From: CAYQUL01 sp964568925
GTDB lineage: Bacteria; Patescibacteriota; Microgenomatia; UBA8517
NCBI GenBank assembly: GCA_964568925.1
Contig: CAZMSJ010000002.1
Location: 59,493 to 123,492, forward strand
Direction of reading: 5' to 3'
Length of the DNA stretch: 64,000 bases
The translations under genes were made by a program, and so were the position numbers. How positions within the stretch are numbered: the stretch's first letter is position 1; each line of letters starts with the position of its first letter. Below are positions 36,058 to 46,331 of this stretch, piece by piece. Under the pieces are notes generated by a model. It had not been told where the DNA came from. It ran no database searches and saw nothing but the letters and a program-made list of their open reading frames with translations.

Positions 36058-37116
36058 ATGAAGGTAGCGATAGATGTATCACAAGTAGTGTATGGAACAG
36101 GGGTGAGTGTATATGTACGTGAACTCACGAAAGCACTCCTTTCTGTCGATCAAGAAAACTCATACCTTATTTACGGGGGAAGTCTCCGCCAACAGTCCTC
36201 ACTTCGTAGCTTTGGACAAAGCCTTCAAGGTAATTTCACAACCAGGTTTTTCCCGATTGCTCCAACTCTTGCTGATTATGTGTGGAATAAACTTCACACA
36301 TTACCTCTTGAACGCTTACTTGGTAGGGTTGATATTGTTCACACCTCAGACTGGTCAGAGCCACCAGTTCGGAAGGCAAAGAAAGTGACGACAATTCATG
36401 ATGTCACTCCGTTTCGTTTCCCAAAGGAAACTCCTGCCACAGTGATTGAAGTCCACGAACGTAAGCTTGCTTGGGTGCGGAAAGAGTCGGCAGCAATTAT
36501 CGTTCCTTCAAACGTTACGAAAGATGATTTAGTTGGTATGGGGTTTGACAAGAAAAAGATACATGTTGTGTATGAAGCCGTGAGTGATGAGTTCAAGAAA
36601 ATCAAACCCATGGGGCTTACAGAGGTAAACAAACGATTTGGGCTTACTGGTAAATATCTTCTGGCAGTTGGAACTGCAAAGCGAAAGAATAATGATCGCT
36701 TAATTGCCGCCGCAAAAGGACATTCTCAGATTGATCGGTTAGTAATTGTCGGCGATGGGCAGTCGACTGATTCAGTCCTTTTTACCGGACGCATTACCGA
36801 TCAGGAACTTGTTTCACTCTATACTCATGCACAAGCTCTTGCGTATGTTTCACTGTATGAAGGCTTTGGTTTACCGATTCTCGAGGCATTTGCCTTTGGT
36901 ACCCCAGTTGTTGCAAGCAATATTGGAAGCATGAAAGAAATTGCAGGAGATGCAGCAGTCCTCGTTGATCCAACAAATATTGCTGATATTAAGAAGGGGA
37001 TTGGAACGGCCATCACAAATCGTATTTCATTGGTCATGAAAGGTCGGAAGCGTGAAAAGGAATTTAGCTGGGAGAAAGCGGCTCGTGAAACGATTGATAT
37101 CTATAAAAAGTTATGA
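36058..37116 (+). CDS. GT4 family glycosyltransferase
   Basis: GT-B fold enzyme, 352 aa from the ATG at 36058; the reading from 36022 would start inside the terminator and is rejected. The N-terminal strand 'KVAIDVSQVVYGTGVSVYV' has the loop that binds acceptor; 'LLAVGTAKRKNNDRLI' opens the donor domain and 'EGFGLPILEAFAFGTPVV' near residue 268 carries the E-x7-E motif. Coupled to the next GT4 by ATGA. Probably mannosyl- or glucosyl-transfer, unproven. Confidence 0.88.
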   Translation: MKVAIDVSQVVYGTGVSVYVRELTKALLSVDQENSYLIYGGSLRQQSSLRSFGQSLQGNFTTRFFPIAPTLADYVWNKLHTLPLERLLGRVDIVHTSDWSEPPVRKAKKVTTIHDVTPFRFPKETPATVIEVHERKLAWVRKESAAIIVPSNVTKDDLVGMGFDKKKIHVVYEAVSDEFKKIKPMGLTEVNKRFGLTGKYLLAVGTAKRKNNDRLIAAAKGHSQIDRLVIVGDGQSTDSVLFTGRITDQELVSLYTHAQALAYVSLYEGFGLPILEAFAFGTPVVASNIGSMKEIAGDAAVLVDPTNIADIKKGIGTAITNRISLVMKGRKREKEFSWEKAARETIDIYKKL

Positions 37117-38258
37117 GTACAAACAAGAGAATCATTATTGGAGTAGATGGAAATGAGGCAAATCGTGAAAATAGAGTAGGTGTGAATACCTATGCATATG
37201 AGACCCTTCGTGCAATGCATAAACTACAAGACGAGTGGTCAGGAACATATCTTTTTAGAATTTATCTTAAAGAACAACCACTACCACACATGCCAAAGTC
37301 AAGTGAGTCCTGGGAATACCAGGTACTACCCGGCAGTGGGCTGTGGATCATCAAGTCTCTGATGCCTGTTTTGTATACAGAGAAAAACAAACCTCAGATT
37401 TTGTGGAGCCCAAGCCACTATGTAGCACCATTTTCCCCACAACCAAAAATTTGTTCAATAATGGATCTAGGTTATCTCGAATTTTCGGAACAATTTACAA
37501 AAAAAGATTTTTGGCAGTTGAAGCTATGGACTGCTTGGTCGCTCCTGGTGTCTAAAAAGGTGATTTCTATCTCTGAGACAACCCGTAAAGATATTGTGCG
37601 ACACTATCCTTTCACTCGCAATAAAATAACAACTACTTTGCTAGGTTACGACAGTGAACTCTACAACAAATCATTAAGTGAAAGCAAGGTGAATCTTGTG
37701 AAAAGAAAGTATGGGCTTAAAGACTATGTGATATTCATGAGTACCTTGAAGCCTTCAAAGAATGTTGAGGGGCTTATTCATGCATGGAAACAGGTAGTTG
37801 CACAGTTTCCACACTACAAGTTAGTTATCGCTGGAAAAAAGGGATGGTTGTATGAATCAATCTTTGAGATTGTGAAAATAAATAACCTTGAGTCGTCCGT
37901 GGTCTTTACAGACTTCGTTCCTGAGGAAGAAAAACCATACTTAATTAAAGGAGCCCAACTGTTTGTGCTCCCTTCTTTCTGGGAAGGGTTTGGTCTAGAT
38001 GTACTGTCAGCACTCGCGATGGGAATTCCTGTTGTTGTGTCAAATAGAGGCAGCTTGCCTGAAGTTGTTCGTGAGGCAGGCATCGTTGTAGATCCAAAAG
38101 ACCACAACTCCATTAGTAATGGAATACTAACTGTCTTGACCCTTACGAGCGCGGAGAAGAAGGCTCTCATTAAAAAGGGGTTTGAGAGAGCTTCAGAGTT
38201 TAGCTGGGAGGCTACTGCAAGAAAAACACTATCAGTGTTACAATCTGCTATAAAGTAA
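37113..38258 (+). CDS. GT4-like glycosyltransferase with altered E-x7-E motif
   Basis: GT-B enzyme, 381 aa. The donor domain has '[16 protein letters not shown]' near residue 210 and '[18 protein letters not shown]' near residue 291. In the E-x7-E motif the second Glu is replaced by Ser; that Glu normally holds the sugar-nucleotide ribose. The rest of the fold looks intact, so the enzyme may use an unusual donor or be a non-catalytic partner. It is paired with the GT4 at 36058 by ATGA overlap and is followed two bases later by an acyltransferase. Confidence 0.82.
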   Translation: MSTNKRIIIGVDGNEANRENRVGVNTYAYETLRAMHKLQDEWSGTYLFRIYLKEQPLPHMPKSSESWEYQVLPGSGLWIIKSLMPVLYTEKNKPQILWSPSHYVAPFSPQPKICSIMDLGYLEFSEQFTKKDFWQLKLWTAWSLLVSKKVISISETTRKDIVRHYPFTRNKITTTLLGYDSELYNKSLSESKVNLVKRKYGLKDYVIFMSTLKPSKNVEGLIHAWKQVVAQFPHYKLVIAGKKGWLYESIFEIVKINNLESSVVFTDFVPEEEKPYLIKGAQLFVLPSFWEGFGLDVLSALAMGIPVVVSNRGSLPEVVREAGIVVDPKDHNSISNGILTVLTLTSAEKKALIKKGFERASEFSWEATARKTLSVLQSAIK

Positions 38259-38260
38259 CT

Positions 38261-38902
38261 ATGCTATTTTCAGAAAACATACAATTGTCTTCAAGTGGAA
38301 TTTCATTTACCGATAAGCACGGTAAAACGCTTTCTTCAAAAACAGCTACAACAAAGATAGTTAATAGACTAAAGAACTATCTCTTGGACTTTGAACTCTT
38401 TGTGCTTCATTGTGTTTCTCTTCATATTCCGATTTGGACAATACGCAAGTTGTTTATGAATGCCTTTGGAGTAAAGATTGGAAAAGGTACAACCATTCAT
38501 ATGGGTGCAAAGTTTTTTGATCCAAGTGGAGTTCGAGTTGGTGAGGATACTATCATTGGCGATCGTATCTTTTTGGATGGAAGAGCATCCCTAACCATTG
38601 GTCACCACGTTGATATTGCTTCAGAAGTTATGATCTATAACTCGGAGCACGATATTAATGCAGAAGATTTTGGAGCAATCTCAGCTCCAGTTGTTATCGA
38701 TGACTATGTCTTTATTGGGCCTCGTGCAATCATTTTGCCTGGGGTGACTATTGGTAAAGGTGCGATTGTTGCAGCAGGCGCAGTTGTGACTAAAGATGTT
38801 GAACCATTTGCAATGGTTGGCGGAGTACCTGCAAAAGTGATCAGTGAGAGAAAATTAAAAGATCTCCATTATCGACTTGGTAGAGCTCGGCTTTTCCAAT
38901 AG
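38261..38902 (+). CDS. Hexapeptide-repeat O-acetyltransferase
   Basis: Left-handed beta-helix acyltransferase of the WbbJ/maltose acetyltransferase type, 213 aa. Hexapeptide repeats run from about residue 72 to 190 ('[11 protein letters not shown]', '[10 protein letters not shown]', '[15 protein letters not shown]'). The catalytic His is in 'YNSEHDI' near residue 128, and 'GGVPAKVI' is the typical end of the helix. It likely acetylates a sugar hydroxyl using acetyl-CoA. An N-terminal extension of ~70 residues with a hydrophobic patch (about 42-55) precedes the repeats. Confidence 0.87.
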   Translation: MLFSENIQLSSSGISFTDKHGKTLSSKTATTKIVNRLKNYLLDFELFVLHCVSLHIPIWTIRKLFMNAFGVKIGKGTTIHMGAKFFDPSGVRVGEDTIIGDRIFLDGRASLTIGHHVDIASEVMIYNSEHDINAEDFGAISAPVVIDDYVFIGPRAIILPGVTIGKGAIVAAGAVVTKDVEPFAMVGGVPAKVISERKLKDLHYRLGRARLFQ

Positions 38903-38930
38903 ATTTCGATTATATCTACCTCTTTTGTGC

Positions 38931-38936
38931 TACACT
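38931..38936 (+). promoter_or_regulatory. Possible -10 box TACACT upstream of 38948
   Basis: TACACT lies eleven bases before the ATG at 38948. GAGGTG (38939-38944), a good Shine-Dalgarno sequence, falls between them, so whether the start is leadered or leaderless is unclear; an upstream transcript may also serve this gene. Confidence 0.35.
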
Positions 38937-38947
38937 TTGAGGTGAAT

Positions 38948-39475
38948 ATGAAGAACTTAGCAGTAATCGGCGTTTTCTTACTCGTTTATCTTGCTGGCCT
39001 GCTCTATATACTTCCCCAAAACAGACCATTCCCAGGTCCACCACCTGACGCCGTTCAGTCTCTTGAACAGGCAGATGTAGAAACTCCATTACGACGAGCC
39101 TATTTTACAAACTACACAAGAGCACAAGTGATTGCACACTATGCGGCTCAAATGAGCCAATGGCCACACCTGAATTTAAACTATCCTCCTGAGGACGCAC
39201 AAACAATTATTAGAGACCAAACAAGAAGTTGGTATCTACAAGAATTAGTTCAGCCAATACGACAGTCAGTTTTTGTAAACGGCTTCATCCCACAAAAACC
39301 TCAAGATGATATCTGGTACAAGGGTGTTCACTATGAACAAAAGATAACCATCCGTTTAGCTCAGAGTACACGAATGGAACGGCTCATTATCTGGTCATTA
39401 ATTGTCGTGTTGTCCTACATTCTGTTCCAATTCTCACTTCGAGTAATTTACCTTTATGCAAACAAAAAGCGTTGA
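38948..39475 (+). CDS. Bitopic membrane protein of unknown function
   Basis: Hypothetical protein, 175 aa, with a membrane segment at each end (residues ~4-22 and ~142-162) and a ~115-residue extracytoplasmic middle that is rich in Pro, Gln and aromatic residues. The ATG at 38948 has GAGGTG four bases upstream, which supports it over an upstream TTG at 38927. It overlaps the next GT2 gene by 20 bases. The shape suggests a chain-length or assembly scaffold, but no family motif (for example of Wzz) is recognised. Confidence 0.68.
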   Translation: MKNLAVIGVFLLVYLAGLLYILPQNRPFPGPPPDAVQSLEQADVETPLRRAYFTNYTRAQVIAHYAAQMSQWPHLNLNYPPEDAQTIIRDQTRSWYLQELVQPIRQSVFVNGFIPQKPQDDIWYKGVHYEQKITIRLAQSTRMERLIIWSLIVVLSYILFQFSLRVIYLYANKKR

Positions 39476-40358
39476 TGTAAGCATTTTGCTTGTTAACTTT
39501 AATACTCGAAAATTAACCGAGGATTGCATTAATTCCATTGCTACTTTCACCAAAGGCGTTCGTTTTGAAATAATTGTAGTTGATAATAATTCTACTGATG
39601 ACTCCGTTGAGTTCCTTTCACGACTTCACAAGACGGGTGTAATCAAACTAATAAAAAACAAATCAAATGTAGGTTTTGCTGCAGCGAATAATCAAGGAAT
39701 AGAAATTGCAGAAGGTAGTTCTGTTTTGTTACTAAACACCGATACAAAACTTACAAGTGACGCAATAAGCTCAACGTTTCATACCCTTATGAGTAACCCA
39801 TCAGTTGGGATTGTTTCCTGTGGTCTTAAAAATGCTGATGGTTCTCTTCAACCAAGTGGTGGGTATTTTCCAACGATCTCTCGTCTTGTCACCTGGATGT
39901 TTTTCATTGACGATCTTCCAGTCTTGGGGGCTCTTATCACGTCTTTTCATCCTCACTCTGCATATTTTAAGACTGCTCATATGCAAGACTGGGTTACTGG
40001 AGCGTTCTTTATGATAAAAAGACAAGTGATCGATTCAATTGGTGGACTCGATCCAGAATATTTTATGTACGTTGAAGAAATGGACTTTTGTTTTCGTGCA
40101 AAACAGAAAGGAATTGATGTCTACTTTGATCCATCAGACTCGATCATTCATTACGGCCAGGGGAGTGGAGCAAACACCAATGCACTTTTTATGGAATTGA
40201 AAAACATTGTACTGTTTTACAAAAAGCACTATTACCACTATCGACCGGTTGCTCGCATCATTTTAAAACTTGGTTCATTCGCACGAATGATCATTTTCGC
40301 TATACTGGGGAAGGGTTCATTATCAAAAACATATGCAAAAGCTCTTAACCAAATTTGA
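39456..40358 (+). CDS. Rhamnosyltransferase-like GT2 glycosyltransferase
   Basis: GT2 enzyme, 300 aa, of the WbbL-like group: 'VVDNNSTDDS' near residue 42, 'LNTDTKLT' near residue 97 and 'YVEEMDFCFRAK' near residue 205. The C-terminus has a hydrophobic segment at about 268-285. It resembles the GT2 proteins at 3858 and 44341 in motif order. It overlaps genes on both sides (20 and 26 bases). Confidence 0.87.
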   Translation: MQTKSVDVSILLVNFNTRKLTEDCINSIATFTKGVRFEIIVVDNNSTDDSVEFLSRLHKTGVIKLIKNKSNVGFAAANNQGIEIAEGSSVLLLNTDTKLTSDAISSTFHTLMSNPSVGIVSCGLKNADGSLQPSGGYFPTISRLVTWMFFIDDLPVLGALITSFHPHSAYFKTAHMQDWVTGAFFMIKRQVIDSIGGLDPEYFMYVEEMDFCFRAKQKGIDVYFDPSDSIIHYGQGSGANTNALFMELKNIVLFYKKHYYHYRPVARIILKLGSFARMIIFAILGKGSLSKTYAKALNQI

Positions 40359-41682
40359 AGTTCTCTACGATCGTTCAATTAAATATGTGGTTGGTCTCCT
40401 TATCTTAGCTATTCCGTTGTACCCAAAGTTCCCTTTTATTTCTATTCCAGGAACCTATGTTGGTATACGACTTGAAGATTTTCTTCTGGCGGTCTCTGCC
40501 CTCTGGTGGTTTCTCGGTAACCTTCGACGTATGAAGGAGATTGTCAGGGAGCACACAACTCAGGCTCTGATACTCTTTTGGATCATTGGGGCAGTCTCTT
40601 TGTTTTCTGCCCTTACCATAACTCAGACTATAATGCCGCTTGTTGCTCTTCTACACTGGGCACGAAGAATTGAGTATATGATTTGTTTCTTACTTGGTAT
40701 ATCTGCAGTACGGAATACAAAAAACCTCAAATTTTATTTTCTTTGTATCGTGATCGTTGTTATGTACTCCTTTACCTATGGAGTTGGACAGAAATATTTT
40801 GCTTGGCCAATTGTGACCACTCAGAATGAGGAATACTCCAAAGGGGTAGCTTTGCAGTACATTACTGGTGGCCATTTGGTTGCCACTTTTGCAGGGCACT
40901 ACGATATGGCTTCAGTATTAATTCTTGTACTCCCATTAATTATTGGCATCGCGGTTTCAAAAACGCAGATACTCAAAGAAGTGATGTTTCTTAAAAGCCC
41001 AAAATTAAGTAGGGGAGTATTGTTTGTCGTTGCCTTGTGTGGAACATGGCTTTTGGCAAACGCAGCATCACGTATATCAATCGTTTCATTCGTTGGAGCA
41101 GTTGGACTCGGTTTGTTACTAATGAGAAAGTATTGGGTTATCCCGGTTTTACTTGTATTAACACTCCTTATCTCAGCCCTTTCTGGAAGTTTAATTAGTC
41201 GGTATATGAATATTTATGATGTGACGATAAAGAAAGTCCTTTCTGTCGAAATTATTCCCGTTGCACATGCGCAGGCCGAGGCACCCCATACAGAGGACCG
41301 GTCTACTAATATTCGTTTAAACATTGAATGGCCTCGAGCGATTCGCGCAATCCAGAGAAATCCATTCCTCGGTACGGGCTATTCATCAATTACTCTTGCA
41401 ACTGACAACGACTACATTCGAATGCTTGGTGAAGTTGGAATACTGGGTTCACTTAGTTTTGTGATTCTTTTCCTTCAAATTCTGCATCCGTTTATCTCTC
41501 GCATCTTTTCAACTCACAAAGCAGGAACCGAAACGCTGTTTGCGATGCTTATTTTCTGTGCATTACCCGGCATATTTTTAAATATGGTTTTCATTGATAT
41601 ACTTGAGGCCTCGAAGTTTGCAATTCTATTTTGGTTACTTTTAGGCATCTCTTTTGGATTAATATACAAGAAACATGATTAA
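40333..41682 (+). CDS. O-antigen ligase/polymerase-like membrane protein (Wzy/WaaL)
   Basis: Polytopic protein, 449 aa, with about eleven membrane segments. A large outer loop (residues ~300-350) ends in 'RNPFLGTGYSSI', the Wzy_C type motif of O-antigen ligases and polymerases. The loop is acidic and preceded by 'IIPVAHAQAEA'. Such proteins polymerise lipid-linked repeat units or ligate the finished chain to its acceptor. It is the only such protein in the window, so it is the likely polymerisation or ligation step of this locus. Confidence 0.83.
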   Translation: MQKLLTKFEVLYDRSIKYVVGLLILAIPLYPKFPFISIPGTYVGIRLEDFLLAVSALWWFLGNLRRMKEIVREHTTQALILFWIIGAVSLFSALTITQTIMPLVALLHWARRIEYMICFLLGISAVRNTKNLKFYFLCIVIVVMYSFTYGVGQKYFAWPIVTTQNEEYSKGVALQYITGGHLVATFAGHYDMASVLILVLPLIIGIAVSKTQILKEVMFLKSPKLSRGVLFVVALCGTWLLANAASRISIVSFVGAVGLGLLLMRKYWVIPVLLVLTLLISALSGSLISRYMNIYDVTIKKVLSVEIIPVAHAQAEAPHTEDRSTNIRLNIEWPRAIRAIQRNPFLGTGYSSITLATDNDYIRMLGEVGILGSLSFVILFLQILHPFISRIFSTHKAGTETLFAMLIFCALPGIFLNMVFIDILEASKFAILFWLLLGISFGLIYKKHD

Positions 41683-43126
41683 TAGATTACGACGGCTTAT
41701 TTCTCGCTATTGGATAGCCTTTGCCCTTGTTGCTGTCTTTGTTGGGGGTTTTGCCGTTCGGTTATATAAAATTAACAACCCAGTTGCCGATTGGCATAGT
41801 TGGAGACAGGCTGACACAGCAAGCGTTAGCTGGATCTATGTGACAGATGGTATTGATCTCCTTCACCCACGCTACCATGATATCTCTGTCATTCAGACTG
41901 GATACTATAACCCTAATGGATGGAGGTTTGTCGAATTTCCACTCTACAATGCAATTCATGCCAAACTCTACACATCTTTTCCATCAATTAATTTTGAAGT
42001 GTGGGGACGACTGGTCTCAATTTTTAGCGCGTTAATAACGGCATTTGCTCTTTTTAAGTTAGTTTCTGGTCAACTCAACAAGCGTGCCGGTATGTTTGCC
42101 GCGTTCTTTTATCTCTTCATTCCATTTAACATTTACTTCACTCGCGTAATTTTGCCTGATCCAATGGGAACAATGTGGATCACCTTATCTCTGTGGATGT
42201 TTTTTGCTTTTTATCGATCTGAGAAAAATTACCAACTGTATCTATCTGCTGCGTTCTTTGCTTTGGCAATGCTTGTTAAACCGTTTGCCATTTTCTATAC
42301 AATTCCAATTCTTGTTGCTGTTTACAAAAAATGGGGAATAAAGAAGGTATTTAAGTCTATTCCATTCCTTTTAGCATTAGACATCGCTCTCGTTCCGTTC
42401 TTTGCTTGGAGAGCTTGGATGAACAATTTTATTGTTGGTATCCCTCATTTTGCTTGGATGTTTAATGGTGATGGAATTCGCTTCCGACCATCGTTCTGGT
42501 ATTGGATTTTTGGACAACGATTAGGACGACTCGTCTTAGGTGATTGGGGACTCGTCCCATTTACATTTGGATTACTGGCCTCACTTAAGAAACATCCATT
42601 TTTAGCGGCAACGCTCTTTGGTATGTTTTTATACGTCTCAACAATTGCCACAGCTAGTGTCCGCCATGATTATTATCAAACATACTTAATACCAGCAGTT
42701 GCCTGGGCACTTGCAGTCGGTGCTGACTATTTGTGGGAAACAAAGGAATACGGCAAGTATGCAGGCAAAATACTTCTTGGGTTTTGTGTCTTTATGATGC
42801 TCTTGATGGGGTGGTATCAAGCTCGTGACTATTATATTGTTAACCACTATGAAATCGTTCTTGCTGGACAAGCAGTTGATCGGCTTACACCAAAGGATGC
42901 TCGTATAATTGCGCCATACAACGGGGATACGGCATTCTTGTATCAAACCAGACGATGGGGTTGGCCTATTGTTGATCGTGATATCACTGAGCTTATTGCT
43001 CAGGGAGCAAAGTACTATGTTTCTGTGAACAAAGGCGATACTGATACTCAAAACTTTAAAAAGAGATTTGTAACTGTTGAGGAAACTGATCGCTATATCA
43101 TTTTAGACTTGTCCAAAAAGCTGTAA
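41675..43126 (+). CDS. GT-C (GT39-like) glycosyltransferase
   Basis: Polytopic protein, 483 aa. The first outer loop has 'DWHSWRQADTAS' near residue 38, an Asp-containing loop characteristic of a bacterial GT39-like branch; a second loop with 'WRFVEFPLYNAI' near residue 82 follows. About eleven membrane segments, then ~90 soluble residues. It overlaps the ligase gene by eight bases. Polyprenyl-phosphate sugars are the expected donors. Confidence 0.82.
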   Translation: MINRLRRLISRYWIAFALVAVFVGGFAVRLYKINNPVADWHSWRQADTASVSWIYVTDGIDLLHPRYHDISVIQTGYYNPNGWRFVEFPLYNAIHAKLYTSFPSINFEVWGRLVSIFSALITAFALFKLVSGQLNKRAGMFAAFFYLFIPFNIYFTRVILPDPMGTMWITLSLWMFFAFYRSEKNYQLYLSAAFFALAMLVKPFAIFYTIPILVAVYKKWGIKKVFKSIPFLLALDIALVPFFAWRAWMNNFIVGIPHFAWMFNGDGIRFRPSFWYWIFGQRLGRLVLGDWGLVPFTFGLLASLKKHPFLAATLFGMFLYVSTIATASVRHDYYQTYLIPAVAWALAVGADYLWETKEYGKYAGKILLGFCVFMMLLMGWYQARDYYIVNHYEIVLAGQAVDRLTPKDARIIAPYNGDTAFLYQTRRWGWPIVDRDITELIAQGAKYYVSVNKGDTDTQNFKKRFVTVEETDRYIILDLSKKL

Positions 43127-43132
43127 TGAAAT

Positions 43133-44344
43133 ATGAAAATATTAATGCTCGTACCATTTTTACCGAACACCTCAATGTCTGGTGGTCAGACCAGATGGTA
43201 TAACATCATAAAGGGACTTTCAAAGGAGCATGACATTACCTTGTTTTCTTTAATCAAGGACGAAAGCGAAAAGCAGTTTATTCCAGAACTACAAAAGTAT
43301 TGTAAAAAGGTTGAAGTGTTTAGTCGCCCAAAATCTCCATGGACGCTCCGAAATTTATTGTTTACTGCGTTTAGTTACTATCCATTACTTGTCGTTCGAA
43401 ATTATTCTTGGAAAGAAAAGAGGGCAGTTATTGAAGAGTTGAAGCGAGAGAAGTATGACTTGATCCATGCTGAAACGTTCTATGTTATGCCACATGTTCC
43501 TCAAAACACACCTGTTCCATCTGTGTTAGTTGAACAGACAATCGAATATTTAGTCTACAAGCATTATGTTGATCATGAAGTACCATGGTTTTTGCGTCCA
43601 ATCTACTTAATTGATGTTATTAAACTTCGTTTCTGGGAATTATATTTTTGGAAGCGAACCAATCGATTGGTTGCTGTTTCAGAAGATGACAAACGAGTCA
43701 TGCAACAGTTGTTAACTGATGTTACGGTGGATGTCATTCCAAACGGAGTAGATACGAATCGATTTGCCAACTACAAAATGGAGAAGAAAACACCTCCACG
43801 GTTGTTGTATGGTGCCGCAAACTTTAACTGGCTACAAAACGTAGAAGCTGTTGAAATATTACTATCAGAAGTGTGGCCACATATATATAAAAAGGCAAAG
43901 AGTGTTAAGTTGTGGATCGTAGGTCGCAATATTCCTCAGTCAATTTATAAGCTAGCCAAAGAGCATCCTCGAGTTGAATTTACAGAATCAATTGCTGACG
44001 TTCGTGATGCATTGAAAGCTGCTTCAATTATGATTGTCCCTGTCGAGGGACCAGGAGGTACTCGACTAAAAGTTCTTGAAGCAATGGCATCGCGTCTTCC
44101 TGTTGTTTCAACAGAAACTGGTGTAGCAGGACTTAAAGTCACTGATGGTGTTCATGCCGTTGTAGGCAAAACTCCTCTCGACTTAGCCAATGGAGCACTG
44201 ACACTCCTAAATAGTACCAAGAAGCGTGAATCAATTGGTGAAGCCGGGTATCGCTTTGTTAAAAACTATTTTGATTGGAATATTATTGTTGGCTTGCACG
44301 AAAAAATTTACAAAGAAATTACGACAAAGAAAAAGAAAGTATGA
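43133..44344 (+). CDS. GT4 family glycosyltransferase
   Basis: GT-B enzyme, 403 aa. N-terminal acceptor domain opens with 'ILMLVPFLPNTSMSGGQTR'. The donor domain has 'LLYGAANFNWLQNVEAV' near residue 225 and 'PVEGPGGTRLKVLEAMASRLPVV' near residue 303, the variant E-x7-E motif of the GT4 branch related to TuaC/YqgM-like enzymes. The ATG is six bases after the previous stop, preceded by TGTAAT five bases away, which may act as an internal leaderless promoter. Coupled to the following GT2 by ATGA. Confidence 0.85.
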   Translation: MKILMLVPFLPNTSMSGGQTRWYNIIKGLSKEHDITLFSLIKDESEKQFIPELQKYCKKVEVFSRPKSPWTLRNLLFTAFSYYPLLVVRNYSWKEKRAVIEELKREKYDLIHAETFYVMPHVPQNTPVPSVLVEQTIEYLVYKHYVDHEVPWFLRPIYLIDVIKLRFWELYFWKRTNRLVAVSEDDKRVMQQLLTDVTVDVIPNGVDTNRFANYKMEKKTPPRLLYGAANFNWLQNVEAVEILLSEVWPHIYKKAKSVKLWIVGRNIPQSIYKLAKEHPRVEFTESIADVRDALKAASIMIVPVEGPGGTRLKVLEAMASRLPVVSTETGVAGLKVTDGVHAVVGKTPLDLANGALTLLNSTKKRESIGEAGYRFVKNYFDWNIIVGLHEKIYKEITTKKKKV

Positions 44345-45219
44345 GTAAGGTATCTGTTTCAATTGTTATCGTAAGCTTCAATACAAAGGATCTGTTATCA
44401 AACTGTTTGTCATCATTAAAATCTGTTCACAAAGAAGTTAATTTTGAGGTCATCATCTCAGATAATGGGTCAACAGATGGAACGATCGAATTTGTAAAAC
44501 AGTATGCAAAAAAATCATTGTTCCCTGTTGTACTTATTGAAAACGATGCAAATCTGGGGTTTGCAAAAGGCAATAATAGTGCCCGTTTGATATCAAAAGG
44601 GGAGTACGTTTTGTTCCTGAATCCAGACACAATTGTTCATTCAGGTGCATTAGCATCATCTCATTCATATTTAGATAAAAATGCCGATGTTGGAGCAGTT
44701 ACTTGTAAAGTACTTTTGCAAGATGGAACTCTTGATCGTGATACAAGAAGAAGATTCCCAACTCCATTTATTTCCCTGAGCCATTTCTCATATCTTGATC
44801 GACTCTTCCCTAAAAGTATCTTTGATACGTATTGGTATAACGATGTTTCGCCTGAAACAACTCATGATATCGAAGCAATGCAAGGCGCATACTTTTTTGC
44901 ACGAAAGAGTGTCCTTGATAAGGTGGGTTGGTTTGATACTGACTATTTCTTGGACGGCGAAGATATTGATTTATCATTTAAAATCCATGAAGCCGGATAT
45001 CGACTTGTATATAATCCGGAAGCTACTATTTTACATATTAAAAAAGGTTCCAAGTCAAAAAACAGAAGTCTCCGTTCTGTTGTCGGTGGTGTAGAAGCAA
45101 TGAAACTTTTTTACAAGAAACGACTCTCTTCACGATACTCATTCCCGGTAAACATGCTTGTTATTTTTGGCATTACCTGCATGAAATATTTGAGGACTGT
45201 CTTGTATTACTTATCATGA
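44341..45219 (+). CDS. Rhamnosyltransferase-like GT2 glycosyltransferase
   Basis: GT2 enzyme, 292 aa from the ATG at 44341; a reading from 44275 would start inside the GT4 gene and is rejected. 'ISDNGSTDGT' near residue 38, 'NPDTIVH' near residue 95 and 'DGEDIDLSFKI' near residue 202 define the catalytic domain. A hydrophobic C-terminal segment (about 272-290) suggests membrane attachment. ATGA overlaps at both ends. Confidence 0.87.
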   Translation: MSKVSVSIVIVSFNTKDLLSNCLSSLKSVHKEVNFEVIISDNGSTDGTIEFVKQYAKKSLFPVVLIENDANLGFAKGNNSARLISKGEYVLFLNPDTIVHSGALASSHSYLDKNADVGAVTCKVLLQDGTLDRDTRRRFPTPFISLSHFSYLDRLFPKSIFDTYWYNDVSPETTHDIEAMQGAYFFARKSVLDKVGWFDTDYFLDGEDIDLSFKIHEAGYRLVYNPEATILHIKKGSKSKNRSLRSVVGGVEAMKLFYKKRLSSRYSFPVNMLVIFGITCMKYLRTVLYYLS

Positions 45220-46331
45220 AAATTGCAATCGATGCCCGCTTTTATGGAGTAGAAAATGGTGGATTAGGACGCTACACGATGAACCTTATTAGTGAGCTCT
45301 CTACTCTTCAATCAGACCACACGTTTGTCTTACTATTGTCACCAAAATACGCAGGTCACCTTTCACTGCCTGATAATTTTAAGCAGATTGCAGTTGCAGC
45401 TCGACACTATTCACTCCTTGAGCAACTAACTGTTCCATTTAACTTATATAAAGAACACGTTGATCTCGTTCATTTTCTTCATTTCAATGCACCACTTTTA
45501 TATCGTGGTAGGTATCTTGTTACGATTCACGATCTCCTGATGCATCAGGGAGTAGGAATGGCTGCAACTACACGGTCTCCATTTGTGTATGCAATCAAGC
45601 GACTCATGTATCGTATTGTTTTTGATAATGCAGTACACACAGCAAAACATATTTTTGTACCGACACAAGTGGTTAAGGATGAAGTAACTCGAGTCTATTC
45701 AGGCACAACTAAAAAAGTTTCAGTAACCTACGAGGGAATCGATACAAATTTAACGAAGCAAAGTAAAAAAACATTTTTAACTCAGAACAAAATCAAAGAG
45801 CCATTTTTCTTGTATGTAGGAAATGCATATCCTCACAAGAACTTATCTACATTAATTGAGGCTTTAATACAGGTAAATACTGAAAGAAAGGTAACGCTCG
45901 TAATTGTTACTCCTAAAAATATTTTTGCTAAAAGGCTACAAAAGACGATTGAACTCCTTGATGCAAAGCAGTTTGTTACGGTTCTTACAAATGTATCTGA
46001 TCAAAGTTTAAGTCAACTCTATTCAGCCGCACACGCCTTTGTATTTCCATCTTTGTCTGAAGGATTTGGTCTTCCAGGTTTAGAGTCTATGGCAATCGGA
46101 ACTCCAGTATTAGCATCAGATATTGCTGTGTTTCATGAAGTCTATGGCACTGCAGCAGAATATTTTGACCCCAATAGTGTTCATTCTCTTTCTTCCGCAT
46201 TGAAGAAAAGTTTACTTGCAGCGCCTTCTGTGAGGGAAAAGCGAAAAGAGCTTGGGCTAAAACAAGCGACTAAATATTCATGGAACCTCATGGTTAAAAC
46301 ATTGAACGTAACGTACAATGCTTTCAAATGA
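45216..46331 (+). CDS. GT4 family glycosyltransferase
   Basis: GT-B enzyme, 371 aa, starting 'KIAIDARFYGVENGGLGRY', the acceptor loop of mannosyltransferase-like GT4 proteins. 'FLYVGNAYPHKNLSTLI' near residue 203 and 'EGFGLPGLESMAIGTPVL' near residue 283 mark the donor domain with an intact E-x7-E. Coupled to the neighbours by ATGA. It pairs with 46328 as a likely successive-step duo. Confidence 0.88.
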   Translation: MKIAIDARFYGVENGGLGRYTMNLISELSTLQSDHTFVLLLSPKYAGHLSLPDNFKQIAVAARHYSLLEQLTVPFNLYKEHVDLVHFLHFNAPLLYRGRYLVTIHDLLMHQGVGMAATTRSPFVYAIKRLMYRIVFDNAVHTAKHIFVPTQVVKDEVTRVYSGTTKKVSVTYEGIDTNLTKQSKKTFLTQNKIKEPFFLYVGNAYPHKNLSTLIEALIQVNTERKVTLVIVTPKNIFAKRLQKTIELLDAKQFVTVLTNVSDQSLSQLYSAAHAFVFPSLSEGFGLPGLESMAIGTPVLASDIAVFHEVYGTAAEYFDPNSVHSLSSALKKSLLAAPSVREKRKELGLKQATKYSWNLMVKTLNVTYNAFK

